Assembly (NCBI GenBank): GCA_035236585.1
Contig: CP141136.1
Span: 54,019,136-54,083,135, forward strand
Origin: Warburgia ugandensis
Taxonomy: Eukaryota > Streptophyta > Magnoliopsida > Canellales > Canellaceae
Length of the DNA stretch: 64,000 bases
Direction: 5' to 3'
The notes under the pieces are model-generated. The model was not told the origin of the DNA. It did no database searches and saw only the letters and a program-made list of their open reading frames with translations. The number at the start of each line of letters is the position of its first letter. The stretch's first letter is position 1. This document shows, in pieces, positions 9,540 through 22,509 of the stretch. The position numbers were made by a program, and so were the translations under genes.

Positions 9540-11120
9540 GAGTTAACAAGTGAATGTTATACTAACCTTCTATTGGTTAGATATGAATGTCTGATGCTAG
9601 TCAGACCTTACATATTGCAATAGTAAGTGAATGAACCATTTCTACGTTGACTTAGCATGGGCAATTAGGAATATCTTATTATTCCCATTTTATTTAACAG
9701 TCACCATAGGTTGGCCCTCATAAACTCCTTAGAAACAAGCATCTAAGACAATTACAGGTCTACACCCAATTAAGAAGCCCCTCATGTTTGTAAGCAAACA
9801 CAATTTTTCATAGTGTGCTTGGGTTCAATCTTGAGTTTTCATTATAGAACCTTCATTACACTTCAAATTTGCCTCATAATAGTCCCCCACCCTAACATAT
9901 TGCTCTTTTAAATAGCACCTCAACATGTCAAATGCCTCAGCCCTTGCCATCTTACATTGATAAAGTGTCACAACAATGTGGCCTTCTCTTCTGACTTGTG
10001 CTTTGAAGTGTGATAGCTTCCAATTTGCACTCTCTCTAAAGTGATCCATGTATTTCTTAGCAAGCTAGGTGGATGTAGCTCTCTCATTCTTGAAGTGCCT
10101 CCCACAATTATGCTTGTTAGTTGGATTTGTTTCTCTGGCAGGCATTTCTTCCATTAGTCCATCTCACTATTCTTTTTCAACCACTCTTGCTCTTGTACTC
10201 AGCCACTAACCTATCAGATTCATTCTTCTTGAACTCGTTATCAAACACCTTTCTAATTGCATCCTCAATGACTCCCTAAATACAATTGGAGAAGAAAATT
10301 TCATGCCCAATTTCAACTCAAAGGGCTACTTCAGATCAGTCTTCTCATTGGACTCTTCATAGCCATGGATATCCTCCTCAACATCAGATCCATAAGGAGA
10401 GTGCAGACATCACTATCATATTTCATTGAGGAATCACCCTCCACAATATCATCTTCTTTACCTTGACTTACAGACCTTTTCATTTAACCTAGAAAGGTTA
10501 TCCTGCACTTTGCCAATATCAATCATCATCATTTGTGTAACTTTTCTCAAATAAAGAAGTGGAGCTATCACTTTCTTCTTCAGCTGCTTCTTCGCTATCT
10601 CCTTTCATTTCAAATTTTATCTTCATCTTTACCTCCATCTAGGCCTTCACCTTCAACACCACCGACATCTAAACGCAACTACTCTTCTTACTATCAACCT
10701 CACCTGAAGTTTTCTTTTTGGGGGGCGAGGGGCCTACAACATTTGTATAATGTGGTGATGTAGAGTAGGGTCAATCCAAAGGCTGGGTGCACTCTGGTTC
10801 ACTATGAATCTCATGCTCAAAATAAATGTGAGGCACTCTGTCTTTAGGAATATTCTTTGTCATGTTGTTTGTATCATATTTATATGACGACAGTGTGAGG
10901 CTATCCTTCATACTACGTTTGTCATATCTGTGATAGATGGCCTTTACCATGTAATAGATTCTCCATCTCCCTCCTTAGGTCTTTAGTGAAAATAGGTTTG
11001 AATCTTCATCAAGGTACTCAATCTTGAACCCACCCGCATAGCTCACACTTGCTATGTCTTCAAATACACAATAATAATGAATAAACCAAAGCGATGGTGT
11101 CCATATCTACACACAAAAAA
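9540..11120 (-). pseudogene. MULE (MuDR-type) transposase pseudogene, N-terminal half
   Basis: Read from high to low coordinates, this matches the domain order of plant MuDR-family transposases. A degenerate N-terminal domain (about 11060-10770, including the run VPHIYFEHE) is followed by a Glu/Asp/Ser-rich linker (about 10650-10530). Next comes the MuDR/FAR1-like zinc-binding region with NKHNCGRHFKNERATS (about 10065-10115). The helical segment WKLSHFKAQVRRE and KEQYVRVGDYYEANL follows (open frame 9825-10049), then the start of the DDE transposase core with GCRPVIVLDACF (9732-9767), whose Asp would be the first catalytic residue. A TAG replaces an expected Trp just before LAKKYM, and more stops and frame changes follow. 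The remainder of the core is missing or unreadable below about 9640. No terminal repeats were found. Confidence 0.72.
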
Positions 11121-13070
11121 TATGTAAAAGAAAGAAAAGGCCAAGTCATTGGCATATGCAAAAGGAATTTAATTTCAAACAGCTACTAAAAAACCAATGA
11201 ACTCAGGCTAGCATGGAGGACCACACATGCCTCATCAACATTATATAACCCAAATCTATAATAAATGTGGAGAACATTTTCCCAATAAACAACCACTGAT
11301 CCCACAACAATTACAAACACTGAAAGAGAAACATATACAAAATTAGAAACCCAAATTCCCATTAGAAACTGAGAAATATACAACTGTAGAGATAAACGAA
11401 AACCTTTCTTTTCAAAAAAAAAGAAGGAAAATTATGTCGTAGACCTGCAAAGCAACATCAAACATGACTCACAACCTAGCTACATCTTAAGTAGAGAAAT
11501 CATATTCTAAAATGACAAAAAATATATATAGAGAAAAACTAGGCATGCATCATCAGATATTGGGAACTTGCCTTCAAACCTGGAATCCATGTCACAAAGT
11601 ATACTGGATGATCTTCTGCTCAATAGATAGCTTCAATCACCCATAACTAGATGATCAAATGAGCAAAAAGATTGAAAAAACTCTTATTTGGGATAAATCC
11701 ACCATCTGCTCTTACATTTACCAAACCTTAGCAGTACTTCTCTATTGGACGGGAATGGGAGGAAGGAGGTGGCCCCACAAGTATTCACATAGGCTAAGCA
11801 ATTATTATAAAGGGGGAAAGAGGATTTGATGGCAAGACAGATGGAAGGACGAGATTACACCCCAAACGGTAGGTGGGGTCTATTAACGCTCCCGCCTAGT
11901 AAGAGGGAAGATTGTGCCATTTGGGGGGTTTGGGCACTCAACGATAAGTTGGAAGTAACCCGGACATAATTTTTTCCTAATAGTAGTACTAGTAGATATA
12001 GTAAGAAGGAAGATTGTTACCATAAAAATTTTCAAAATATTGTAATATCCCTTCACTTCACTTACAAATGGCACAATCAGAGATGATGAAATAATGTCTC
12101 ACTTCAAAATGTAAACTTTTTCTCGAAATATGAAGTATGATGTGCAATTGTAATGTATGTTTTAGAGCTCCAATAGTAGTAGTAAGAAGGAAGATTGTTA
12201 GCATAAAAATTTTCAAAATATTATAACATCCCTCCACTTCACTTACAAATGGCACAATTAGAGATGATGTAATAATGTCTCACTTCAAAATCTAAACTGC
12301 TTCTCGAAATATGACGTACGGATGAGCAATTGCAATGTCTGTTTCAGAGCTCCAAAGGAAATGCTCCTCCTCATTGGAACGATTATGAAACTTCCTACTG
12401 CACGCTATCGCATTTAGCCTGCAAGAGCAGGAGCTGCTTCCGGAATAATGGGCCGAATAACTAGGTGGGGCTGCAGGGTGTATTCTCATGAGGACACATA
12501 GTCGAACTACACTTGTTCCAAATCATGGACAATATTGGTTGCATTGCATCAGCCAATATCACAATGGATAAAAGTATAACCACTCCATGGTTAACCGTAT
12601 ACAAGCGGTGATAAGATCACAGATTTTCTGGCTACCAAAATGGATGGACTAAAACTACAGATTGATACACAGGCTTCTACATGCCAATGGGTGGACCTTT
12701 GCCAACAGTAACAACTCTAAATTGCATGGATTTGCCACTCTGAACTTTGACTCATTTCTTCTTTTTGTGTCATCTTCTATTTTCCATGCGCCTCTACTAC
12801 CACAAAGTCAAAAGCTTCTACGCTAATGCCATCGTCAATTTGTCCTCCACATGTGACAATGTAAAACCAAATCAAATAAGCCCATAGTTTACAAAGCCGG
12901 CCTATTTACCATTAAAAGCAAGAAAGAGATAAAGGAACTGATATGTTGACAGCACGAATCTAAGTATAAAAGAAAATTGATGACTACTTGTGGATGTTTC
13001 TCGTCCAGTAATTCCCACACCTAATAGATCTTTATGTATACACCATTTACAGACGTAATATTCGGACACC
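11121..13070. other. No gene seen, one tandem repeat
   Basis: Apart from the tandem repeat at 11990-12355 I see nothing recognisable on either strand. The short open frames at 11883-12074 and 12058-12255 are two translations of the same repeated unit and are not credible genes. Confidence 0.4.
11990..12355. repeat. 181-bp direct tandem repeat, two copies
   Basis: gtaagaaggaagattgtta begins at 12001 and again at 12182. Both copies continue through cacttcacttacaaatggcac, the phrase taatgtctcacttcaaaat and tctcgaaatatga to an agagctcca motif. Confidence 0.8.
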
Positions 13071-13079
13071 CCCAACGTA

Positions 13080-13210
13080 CACTCATATTAAATATATCTT
13101 TAAGTCACCTTTCCTCAATGTGTAAGGGGTGCAATGCACTACCTCGAATTTATGAGCTAGTTATAGGAAAGGTGACTCATCTTAACATCTGAGCTATATT
13201 GGCTTATGCA
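13080..13210 (-). mobile_element. Possible tRNA-derived SINE fragment
   Basis: On the minus strand gccaatatagctcagatg resembles a tRNA 5' end with a pol III A box, and aaattcgaggt further on is a weak B box. The inverted words taagtcacctttcct and aggaaaggtgactca (about 13093 and 13165) could also make it a small hairpin element. No poly(A) or target duplication was found. Confidence 0.3.
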
Positions 13211-13374
13211 CAATTACTTTATCTGTTCGTCAAGTGTAAGATAGATACTGATTGATGATGTTTGCGTGATAATTCTGTAAAGCAGTCCATTGGTTTTTGT
13301 GGGCGTAATTTAGTTGATAGAATCTACGGTCAGTATTGCTGCTGTGAGTTGCAACGTTATGACAAATTGTTGGA

Positions 13375-13445
13375 AGGAGCTTTTTAGTACAGTGGCACCA
13401 AGAGTCTCCCACCTAGCTTATCAGGGTTCGAGACTGTGCATGTAA
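13375..13445 (+). mobile_element. Possible tRNA-derived SINE head (family shared with 56509)
   Basis: The stretch tagtacagtggcaccaagag is followed at B-box distance by atcagggttcgagac and resembles the copy at 56509-56600 over about 60 bases. An A-rich run follows at 13446. Confidence 0.35.
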
Positions 13446-14271
13446 AAAGAAAAAAAAAAACAGAGAGGTTAGTGAGGCACCCCATTTTTACATAGTTGGT
13501 TTACCTGGGTTGATCCAGGCCATCAATCTGATTTTTTCGTAGCTAGCTAAGAGCCCAAACATCGTGCCTAGTCGACGATTTCAGAGTGTGGAAAAGAATA
13601 GTTTTTAGCATTGCAGGCAGATGGTTAAAACATTTTAAACTGACGGTTCACATTATGTAACATGCGAATTTTTTTATTTTATTTTTTCGGATGCTAGAAT
13701 TGCAAATGGGCGTGATTTTGGGATGGAGATGCCTGGGCCCGATCAGCCAAATTCAGGACCCATTATGTGGCACTTCCCTGCATCACTCCTCTAATATAAT
13801 TTTACGTCCAAACGTAGTCCCAGCAACAACACCAAATAACAGAAGCAGCTGGAAAAGGAAAGCGACTGGAGAGGCGCGCGGCATTTGGACAGTGTTATCA
13901 ACTTGATTGAGCACTGAAAAATATTACCAAATACCCAACATAACTACCTTCCCGCAGCAAACCCTTGATTTTTCTCGGTTGCTTCCTATTTTAGCACTCG
14001 TGAATGATGGGTCTGTCCAATCTAATCTTCTGTAGCCAGGTATGCGGATCAAAACCAAGATGTCAAAGGAAGTACAAAAGATCACCGCGTGGAGAAAATT
14101 GATTCTTTTTTATGGAGTGACATTTGTCAATTGGTCTTTGTAATTACCATGATAAAATTAATCCGGTGGTGTTATAGTTTTAGGTGAAGATTGAGTTCAA
14201 TAAGGCCCAAAGAAAAATGGTGGGAAATGTGATTAAATGAATCAAAACCTTGAAGTTTTGGTAGCAAGTTA

Positions 14272-14451
14272 AAAGGGACTGCCCTGGTGCACAAAGCTCC
14301 CATGTAAGTAGGGTTTGTCGAAGGGGTGGACCACAAGGGTCAATGTACATAGTCTTATTTTGTATTTTACAAGAGGCTATTTTCACACCTTGAACCCATA
14401 ACCTCAAGGTCATATGACAACAACTCTGCCATTGCGCCAAGGCTTCCCTTC
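14272..14451 (-). mobile_element. Au-like SINE, full length
   Basis: On the minus strand the copy starts gaagccttggcgcaatggc, has the pol III B box ggttatgggttcaagg, then the Au-type body (aatagcctcttg, gacccttgtggtccacccct) and ends with the gggagctttgtgcaccaggg block and a short T-rich end. It is about 180 bp, the usual Au SINE length. Confidence 0.85.
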
Positions 14452-14920
14452 TTATTAGTATGGAGAAATAAAAATGGTCTAGGAAGTACTTTTGAGACTT
14501 ACCAAGTCTGATAGTTTATAGGAGAACTTTTGTGTGAATAAGTGACTCCTTATAGTTGAACTAGTAGCTCACTAGAACCGCAACTTTCCAATTGACCGAC
14601 CATAAGGGTCATGAATCTTGGACTGGCTCATTCAGTTTTTCAAGTATTATCCAAATCTACTCCAACCATCTGACAAGTTAGTCATGATAAGTATTACTAA
14701 CCATTAATCTTGGTCCTATGCTCCAAGGGCTATGCCTCAAATCTCATCACTGAATGATCCTAGCCTTTGTTGTCTCTTGCAAGAGGGACTACAAGTTAAA
14801 TATATAGATCATAAAACCTTAAGCACTGCTTAGATGAGATTCAGTATTTAGTTTGTAAGATAAGCATGTACATGTGGTTACATGGTAAAAGTAATTTTGC
14901 CTTGCAAGGTGCTTATATTG

Positions 14921-15058
14921 GAAGGAGAGCCTTTGTGCAATAGTAGAGTTGTCTTCGTGTGACTTTGAGGTCAAGGATTCAAGGCATGGAAATAGCCTCT
15001 TGCAAAATTGCAAGGCTGCACTATTGATGCTTGTGGTTCGCCCCTTCCTCGGACCCCG
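14921..15058 (+). mobile_element. Au-like SINE, 5' portion, split by a 26-kb insertion
   Basis: It begins after the 12-bp duplication gtgcttatattg (14909-14920) with ggagagcctttgtgcaa. It carries the B box ggtcaaggattcaaggc, then aatagcctcttgcaaaa and cttcctcggaccccg, and is cut at 15058. Its missing end and the matching 12-bp duplication are found at 41004-41059. Confidence 0.9.
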
Positions 15059-16038
15059 TGCGATACCCTGGGTTTTTAAAACACTTTTTCCTAATTATTT
15101 TCAAAAAGGTGACATGCCAAAATTTTAAAAATCTAAAACAGCAAAAAACTTTTTCTTTGAAATTCATTTTTCAAATGCTCAGATGTCTCTATCATGCTCA
15201 TAGTATACATATATAGATTTTATTTATAAAATAGATATGCATTTCTTGAAAGCAGGACCCATCCAGTAGTTCATTTACACAGCCCCTATAATCATTGTTT
15301 GAAATGTTCAAAGTTCACAATCCAAATAATTAATTACACAATATAAAAACTTTAATAAAGAGTATACCTTATCACAAAGTATGGTTGTCGGCTCCTCTGC
15401 GTTGTGTCCATCTTCTCCTGTCTATATATATCTGAGATATTGTAAACAATAAAATATTTATAATATCTCAGCAACCTATGCTTGGTAAGGGATTTAAGAA
15501 GCATATAAAATTTAAATATAAATAAATAATTTCACCATAATCAGATATCCATTTTCGTAATAGTCATTATGAATGGAAATAAAGCATGATTTATAATCCA
15601 ATAATACATGGAAAATCCAAATATCTAGATTTATCATTTTGCATTTCCATGAGATAATTAAATTCTATGAACCATACTTTGTATAGTAAGTCTACCCTTT
15701 AATTTACCTATTTGAAAACTTATATGAAAGTATTCCCTTAATCAGTCACATGCATATATACTTATACCATATATATTGAAATTATTAAAAGTCATACAAA
15801 ATTATGGGTATCAATAATAATACTCTCGTCATATCCATTCCCAGACTATACTAGCTCTCATATCCATATCCCTCACCATATGGGGTCCATAATCTTCCAG
15901 CCTTTGCTGATATATCAACATATAATAGCCATACCCTAACTATACGGGGTCTATAATCCTCCAGCCTCTGCTGGTATATCAACATATAATAGCCATACCC
16001 TCCCTATACAAGGACCATAATCCTCGAGCCTCTGCTGG
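15059..16038 (-). repeat. Left LTR of the outer element, first piece
   Basis: Aligns by eye with 34029-35000: ccctgggtttttaaaac against ccttgggtttttaaaatac at the edge, then aaatagatatgcatttcttg and acaggacccatccagt in both. It is cut at 16038 by the inner element. Confidence 0.88.
15835..16038. repeat. Tandem repeat of about 65 bp in the outer LTR
   Basis: Units of the type catacc-t-actatacgggg followed by tccataatcctccagcctct and gctggtatatcaacatataa occur three times here. A fourth copy continues after the inner element (27286-27350). The right LTR has the matching array at about 34795-35010. Confidence 0.8.
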
Positions 16039-19000
16039 TGTAAAAACCTTAAATTTTAAGCTTCATTTCAAAGAATTATGAATTTCTTTTATTAAGTTGC
16101 AAATTGGAAAATGTTCATGTTTAAGTTTCGAATAATTAACCTTTTGATAAACATCAAATCTAGCATTGAGACTTTATAATTGGATTGTACTAGAAAAGAT
16201 GATTCAAATGACACTAAGTTTGCTGAAATCAAAGTTCAAATGAGGAAGTTATGGCAATTTAAGTAGGAAGGGCACTTTGGTAAAAATAAGATAGAAAAAA
16301 AATGAAAATGCTTAAAACAGAGGCAGCCGCATTTGATACGGACACCCCTCCCACTTATAATAAAAAAAAAAACGACGAACAAACCATTAGGTCTGTTCTT
16401 AGCCAACAGAAAGAGGGGATGCGTGAGGAGGAAGGAGAAGAGCAGGAGAAGGAGAAGAGAGTGGGGGAGAAGGAGACAAGAGAAAGGAGAGGAGGAACCA
16501 ACCCATCCTCCACCCCCCATTTCTCTCATTGATGATGGCAGGAGGAGATTTACGATAGGAAAGGTTTGCTGGTCGCTGGAAAAGACAGAGAGAACGGCAT
16601 CCCTGATTGATGATTGGAGCCGTTCACCATCTTCCCCTAGCTACCACGAGCAAAACCCCTATGGTTGCTCGTTAATCAAGCAAGTTTTTTGTGGAGAAAA
16701 CAGCATAGGACGACGGAATTTGCCAGCGACGGAAAATCAATGGCAATCTCCTTCTCCAACAATAGTTGGAGGTTGAAGACATACCTTAAAGGTAAGATCT
16801 AGGATACCCACCTCTTGAATCTTAGTATTTTGCAAAAATCTATGCATTTTTAACCTAGATCTATAATTAGGGATGATCCAACCATCCACTCCCTAATCTA
16901 AGCTTAGTGATGAGTAATTGAAGACTTGATGTAGCTTAAATCACACTGGATTTATAGATCTAGGCTAAAAATCAATCAAACAATCTTAGTCGTTCGATCA
17001 GGTACCATTTGCACAATAAATTCTTGATGTCTAATTGATGATCATACATCACAGATGAATCCTAGGACCCTAATTTAGCTAGGATGTGACAAAAAAATTA
17101 CAGAATTTGGATAAAAACCTAATAGGAAACCTTGGTCGTCCAATTAGATAGGTGTAGAAGAGAAACTTAGCATCATCTGATTGATGATCAGATTCCACCA
17201 TCATGTCCCCTAACTCTTAATCAGTAAATACACTCTGAACACATATGGTTAGGCTACAAACCATGGGAATGGATTAATGAACTGGCAATTTTGATTTGAA
17301 ATTAGTAAATTTACTTGGAATTGTGAACATGTGGATTTACATTGATAATGAATTCAAAATTTGATTTGGTTAGGTGATCGATAAGTGATCTAAGGAGGGA
17401 TATAGCAAAATTGTGAAGCACGGTAAGGGATGTGGGTAGTTTAGACATCAATATGCTTGCTTGAACTAGGAAAAACCATTGATAGCTATCCTATTATGTT
17501 TGGAATTGCTTGAAACTTGAGATTTTAATCTTTTGGTTTATGCAATTATTATAATTGTATTTTCATGCAATTTGTTTAAAATTTCATGTTGTTTTACTAT
17601 CAAATTAATAACTGGTATATGAAAATATATTGAAAACTACATGTACTTCATGAGTTAGGAAATAACGAAAGAGGAAACCTCATCTCAACCCGAATTGAGG
17701 ATTTCCATTACATGGTTCTATCGTATTATGATATCTAAATTTCATGAGTTAAATGATGCATGGATTTTTGGGATTTTATTGGCTATATCTGCATGTGATG
17801 ATGCCTATTATTACTATGTTATAATAGACATATTGGGGCCAGTGGATGCTATGTTAAGAAGATTGAGGACTGATCATCCTCTTTCTTTTGAAATTGTATA
17901 TGTGTGGTAAATACCTAGCCAGAGGGACCAAATTCAAGCTCATGTCATCATGGCTTGTGTACCATATTTTCCATGATCACGATGCAGGGACTCTATCCAC
18001 TTGGTATAGGCATGATAGCCACAGACTTAATTGGTTCATGTTCGTCACACAGAGTCCATTATTTTCAGGTTCATATGTATATTGTGCAATAGCGCAGGTG
18101 TGGGGCACCTTAGTATTTCAAGTCTATAATGAGTACTCATGACTAACATCAGGTGGCTAGATTCGAGTGTTCCTATACTCATAAAATCTCGAGGAGATTC
18201 AAAGTATGTGTGTGTGTGTGTACTTGTTGAAATACTTTATTTGCATTTAAGCATTTCATGGTTTAAATGCATTTCTCTATTGATTTTGATGCATGAAAAG
18301 AGTCGTGACCATCTTTTATATCATATAAATGCTTTACAAAGGTTATTATCATTATTTGGAAATAGCACGTATGGATCTTAAACTAATTGAACATGGAAAT
18401 CATTTGAAATGGCATGATAGGGATTTCGGAATATATCACACTACTTATTTGGCATCGTATGCTACAAAATTATACAATGTATGGTGAGTTGTTCCTTTTA
18501 AATTTATAACTCCATAAACTTGTATGTTGATGATGAAACTACCTACACAAGCAAAAGCTTGCTGAGATATTGTACTTGTTTAAAATATCTTAGGTCTAAA
18601 GGACTTGAGTAAAGGGAAAGGCACATAGTCTTAACTTGGGAGCTACAGGGAAGCTATTTTCAGGTAAGGTGAGGTATAGGTAAAGACTTCTGAAAATTCT
18701 TACAAATCTGATGTAATTAAATTTGTTTCATGACTCTATTAGAAATGGACATGTGAATGTGTATTTATTACCATTTGAGTGAATGGCTATGACTGGAATG
18801 ATCCTAGGTATACATGTCTAATTCCTAGCCTTTTTGGCATTACCAAAGTGTTTCTTTTATTTAAATTAAACAAAAATGAGTATGGTTGTGTTTGAAGAGA
18901 GACGGAGTTTCCGTTATTGATTTTATACATACATTGTGATTATCAGGTTGTCCCATTGCATGCGTTAAATGCACAGGGTCCAAAATATAGGGGAGACTCT

Positions 19001-19206
19001 ATCGAAATTTCTGTAATAATGTGTTATTCATTTATCTGAAAATCCTTGTTTTTATAAATAAATAAAAATGATAACACTTGGAATTTTTAAGGTCTTCTTA
19101 AAATCCTTGTTTTTTTTGCTGTTTTTTTTAAATAGTTTTCAACTCGGGGCCCCACAATTGCAAAAATATATTTATAGAAAAGTACTGTAAAACCTGAGAT
19201 GTCATA
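16039..19206 (+). repeat. 5' LTR of the Del-type element
   Basis: Begins tgtaaaaaccttaaatttta and parallels 24004-27280 throughout. It holds a purine-rich GGAGAA stretch (about 16420-16500) and a short (TG)n run of about eight units at 18206-18221. Open frames within it are not supported as genes. Confidence 0.92.
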
Positions 19207-19208
19207 GT

Positions 19209-19220
19209 TGGTATCAGAGC
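19209..19220 (+). other. Primer-binding site, initiator tRNA-Met type
   Basis: tggtatcagagc directly after the 5' LTR is complementary to the 3' end of plant initiator methionine tRNA, the usual primer of Ty3/gypsy elements. Confidence 0.88.
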
Positions 19221-19320
19221 CTAGTCACTCTTCTCACAGCTAGTCTGACATGTAATAGAGTCATGTAAAAATTAAATAATTAGAAGGGAAAATTAATGCC
19301 CATTGGGTAAATCTTGGACA

Positions 19321-20660
19321 GATGGCCCCTAAGAGGAGAACAAGGTCTACTCCTAATACACCTGATGTTGTATCTTCCGAGTCCTCAGGATAAGGAAATC
19401 AAGTGGCAGAGATCGTGGCCTAGGTGATTTAGACCTTGTTGCCACATTTACCACAAAGGCCAACATCTACACCACCAGTAGTGTCACATGTACCGAAACC
19501 ATTAGTAGTGTCACAGATACCAGCATTAATAGCATCACAAATACCGGCACCATCACTAGCAACATCACAAGCACCGGCACAAGTAGCATCAAACACACCA
19601 ACTCAGACACCAACAGTGACACCAGTTGCAGTACCAGTAGAGACACCAGTTCAAATATCTGAGCAGGCACCAATCATAGCTATACAGAGCACTGTTGGTG
19701 CTGGTCAGAAAGAGAGTCCTAAAAGGGCAGACAAACTCCTAGAGCGGTTCTAGTGTAAGGTGCCGGCATTCACTGGTGAGGGTAAAGTCAAGGCTGCTAA
19801 AAGATGGATTTTTGTAGTTGAAAAGGCCTTTAAGGCCATGGAAGTGCCTGCAGACAAACAGATATGGGTTGCAACGTATATACTAACAGAGGAAGCCGGG
19901 TTTTGGTGGCAGACAGCTGAGAGTACTCATTTTTTTGGAGATGTGATTTTGTGGGAGGATTTCAAGAAGGTATTCAATAACAAGTACTTTCCACTACATG
20001 TGCAAAAGACAAAGGAGTTAGAATTTATGGAGTTGAAACAAAGGAACCTCACAGTTCAGCAATATGAGCAGCGGTTCACCCGATTGAGGAGATTTGTTCT
20101 AAATGCAGGCATGACTAACTCTCAGGTCACAGATTGATTCATTTATGGCTTAAATCCTACATTGAGAAATTTGGTGTTATTAACGTAGCCAACCATGATG
20201 GCTAAGGCAGCTGAGGTTGCTGCTACTATAGAATAGGATCTAATACGTGGTAGAACAGAGAGGGAGAGTAAATAATATGCTAGTGGTTCTGGATACACTG
20301 GCAAGGGAAAGAGGCCTTTCTCCTTTTCCCAAACTTAGAGGCCCCATTCACAACAGCAGCCACAGGACACGGTAGGAGTCCAATTAAGAAGTTTTGTTGG
20401 AGATATAAAAAGACCCATTTTGGTGAGAGCTGCGCAAGACCAAGACAAGGGACATTGCAACATCATCAACATCAATATCAAAGGCAGAGGTAGAGGCCAC
20501 CTATACGATGCTACATATGCAATGAGCTTGGGCATATATCCAAAGATTGTCCCAGGAGGGTAAGAGATAAGCAGACTAACAACGTGACTAAGTTGAATGT
20601 GGCCCCTCGTCCTCTCGTAACCAAGGATGAGCTTACGCTATTACAACAAACCAAGCACAG
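19321..20660 (+). pseudogene. gag remnant of the Del-type element
   Basis: An ATG at 19321 opens MAPKRRTRSTP but meets TAA after 23 codons. Downstream a Pro/Thr/Ala/Val-rich stretch (19436-19753) is followed by the retrotransposon gag capsid domain (19760-20137), with AKRWIFVVEKAFKAMEVP, then WEDFKKVFNNKYFP and LTVQQYEQRFTRL. A CCHC zinc knuckle, C-X2-C-X4-H-X4-C, is legible at 20512-20553 (CYICNELGHISKDC) in another frame. Gag normally coats the RNA inside virus-like particles. At least four stops (for example near 19393, 19751, 20135 and 20236) and a frameshift interrupt it. Confidence 0.85.
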
Positions 20661-20672
20661 TCATCAGATGTT

Positions 20673-21089
20673 GTGATTGAAGGTACAATTCGTGCTGCAA
20701 ATAAACATACAAAGGTCTTATTTGATACAGGGTTGACGCATTCTTTTGTTTCTTGTGTGTTTGCTTCATGTGTGGAATTCTGTGTACATACTATGGGGTT
20801 GAGGTTAGACGTGATGACTCCACTGGGAGAGTCGATTCAAGCAAAACAGTTCATTCAGGAGGTGCCTATTGTTATCATGAGCGAGAGGATGGACGGGGAC
20901 CTCATCCTCATTGATATGGTGGATTTTGATTTCATCTTAGGCATGGATTGGTTGACAAGATTTTGGACAATGGTGGACTGCCGAAAGAAGAGGATTACAT
21001 TCTCCTCACGGGGTTGCCCAATAGTCTCATTTCAAGGAAGACAAGATATGATGGGAGCACGTTTCATTTCAACTTTAAAGGGAAACTGA
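20673..21089 (+). pseudogene. Aspartic protease of the Del-type element
   Basis: Open over 139 codons. The active-site motif is visible as VLFDTGLTHSFVS (D-T-G), followed by the second conserved stretch DFDFILGMDWL (about 20922-20955), the typical retropepsin fold signature of Ty3/gypsy elements. In the family this enzyme cuts the Gag-Pol polyprotein. The frame closes at 21089, before the RT, so protease and RT are no longer joined. Confidence 0.85.
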
Positions 21090-21125
21090 TACATATGGAA
21101 GTGGTGTTGAGCATTTCTAGCCAAT

Positions 21126-22500
21126 GTGATAGTGGTAGATGCAGAGGGACCTCAAATTGAGGAGTTAGATGTGGTCAGGGAGTTCCAAGATATCTTTCCT
21201 GAGGAGCTTCCAAGACTACCACTGCAGAGAGAGATTGACTTCACCATTGAGTTATTGCCAGGCACGGCTCCATCTCTAAGACGCCATATAATATGGCACC
21301 TGCCAATCTGAAAGAGCTTAGAACATAGCTCTAGGAGTTGCTCGACAAAGGATTTATTGGACCCAGTAGATCACCTAAGGGAGCACTAGTCCTCTTTGTG
21401 AAGAAGGACGGATCAATGCATCTTTGCATTGATTACCATATGTTGAATAGCGTGACGGTGAAGAACCCCTACCCATTACCCAGAATTGATGGCCTCTTTG
21501 ATCAGCTTTAGTCAGCACAGATCTTTTCAAAGATTGATTTGAGGTCAAGGTATCATCAGCTGAGAATTAGAGACCTACACGTTTCTAAGACAGCATTCAG
21601 GATGCATTATGGCCATTATCAGTTTTCAGTGATGCCATTTGATTTAACAAACGCGCCTGTAGCTTTCATGGATCTCATGAACCAAGTCTTCTGAGCTTAC
21701 TTGGATAAGTTTGTGATTGTGTTTGTAGACGACATTCTTGTATACTCTGTAAGCAAGGAGGAGAACAGTGAGCACTTGTGCATTGTTTCAGACACCTTAC
21801 GAACTCATCAATTGTTTGCCAAGTTCAATAAATGTGAGTTTTGGGTAGAATAAGTGAATTTCCTTTGCCACGTTATCTCAAAGAATGGAGTGGCAGTTGA
21901 CCCAACAAAGGTTAAGGCAGTGATGGGCTTGAATCGGCCCAAAACAGTGATCGAGATTCGTAGTTTTCTTAGTCTTGCAAGCTACTATCGCAGATTTATT
22001 GAGGGGTTCTTGAGAATCACCATGCCTTTAACAGCATTAACTAGGAAAGATACGAAGTTTATATGGACTGATGCATATGAGATGAGCTTTCAAGAACTCA
22101 AGAGGAGACTTATCTCTGTACCAATATTGACCTTACCAGTAGGCATCAGTGGTTTCATTGTATATTGTGATGCTTCTGGTAAGGGACTTGGGGCAGTGCT
22201 AATGTAGCATGACAGGGTGATTACATATGCATCACGACAGTTGAAGACACATCAAGTAAATAACCCTAGACATGACTTGGAATTAGCTGCAGTGGTCTTT
22301 GCATTGAAGATATGGCGGCACTGCCTTTACAGAGAGAAATTTGAGGTTTTCTCTGATCATAAGAGTCTTAAATACTTCTTCACCCAAAATGACTTGAATA
22401 TGATATAAAGGAGGTGGATGGAGTATCTTACGGATTATGACTTCATGATACGGTACCATCTAGGGAAAGCCAATGTGGTAGCTGATGCCCTAAGTAGAAA
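21126..22500 (+). pseudogene. Reverse transcriptase and RNase H of the Del-type element
   Basis: The RT starts with a linker (REFQDIFPEELPRLP), then the palm and fingers region. The catalytic box FVDDILVYS is intact at 21722-21748, with F in place of the more usual Y. RNase H follows from about 22150: the first catalytic Asp is in IVYCDASGKGLGAVLM, then [31 protein letters not shown] and ADALSRKS at about 22482-22505. TGA or TAG codons break the frame (for example near 21309, 21328, 21692, 21851, 22206 and 22406), several at positions where Trp, Gln or Arg is expected. That pattern is what methyl-cytosine deamination produces. Confidence 0.87.
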
Positions 22501-22509
22501 GTCGAGGTC

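Noticed and set aside
11883-12255. Two similar small frames beginning MPFVSEV
   Set aside because: Same frame in two copies of a non-coding tandem repeat; no relatives recognised.
13080-13210. A functional tRNA gene
   Set aside because: The A-box region is tRNA-like but the B box is degenerate and no complete cloverleaf could be drawn; a SINE fragment is more likely.
15835-16038. CRISPR-like array of spaced repeats
   Set aside because: Units are contiguous 65-bp tandem repeats within an LTR of a plant retrotransposon, without unique spacers.
16236-16776. Several overlapping frames near the start of the 5' LTR
   Set aside because: They lie in the purine-rich part of an LTR, and the corresponding frames in the 3' LTR are different or broken.
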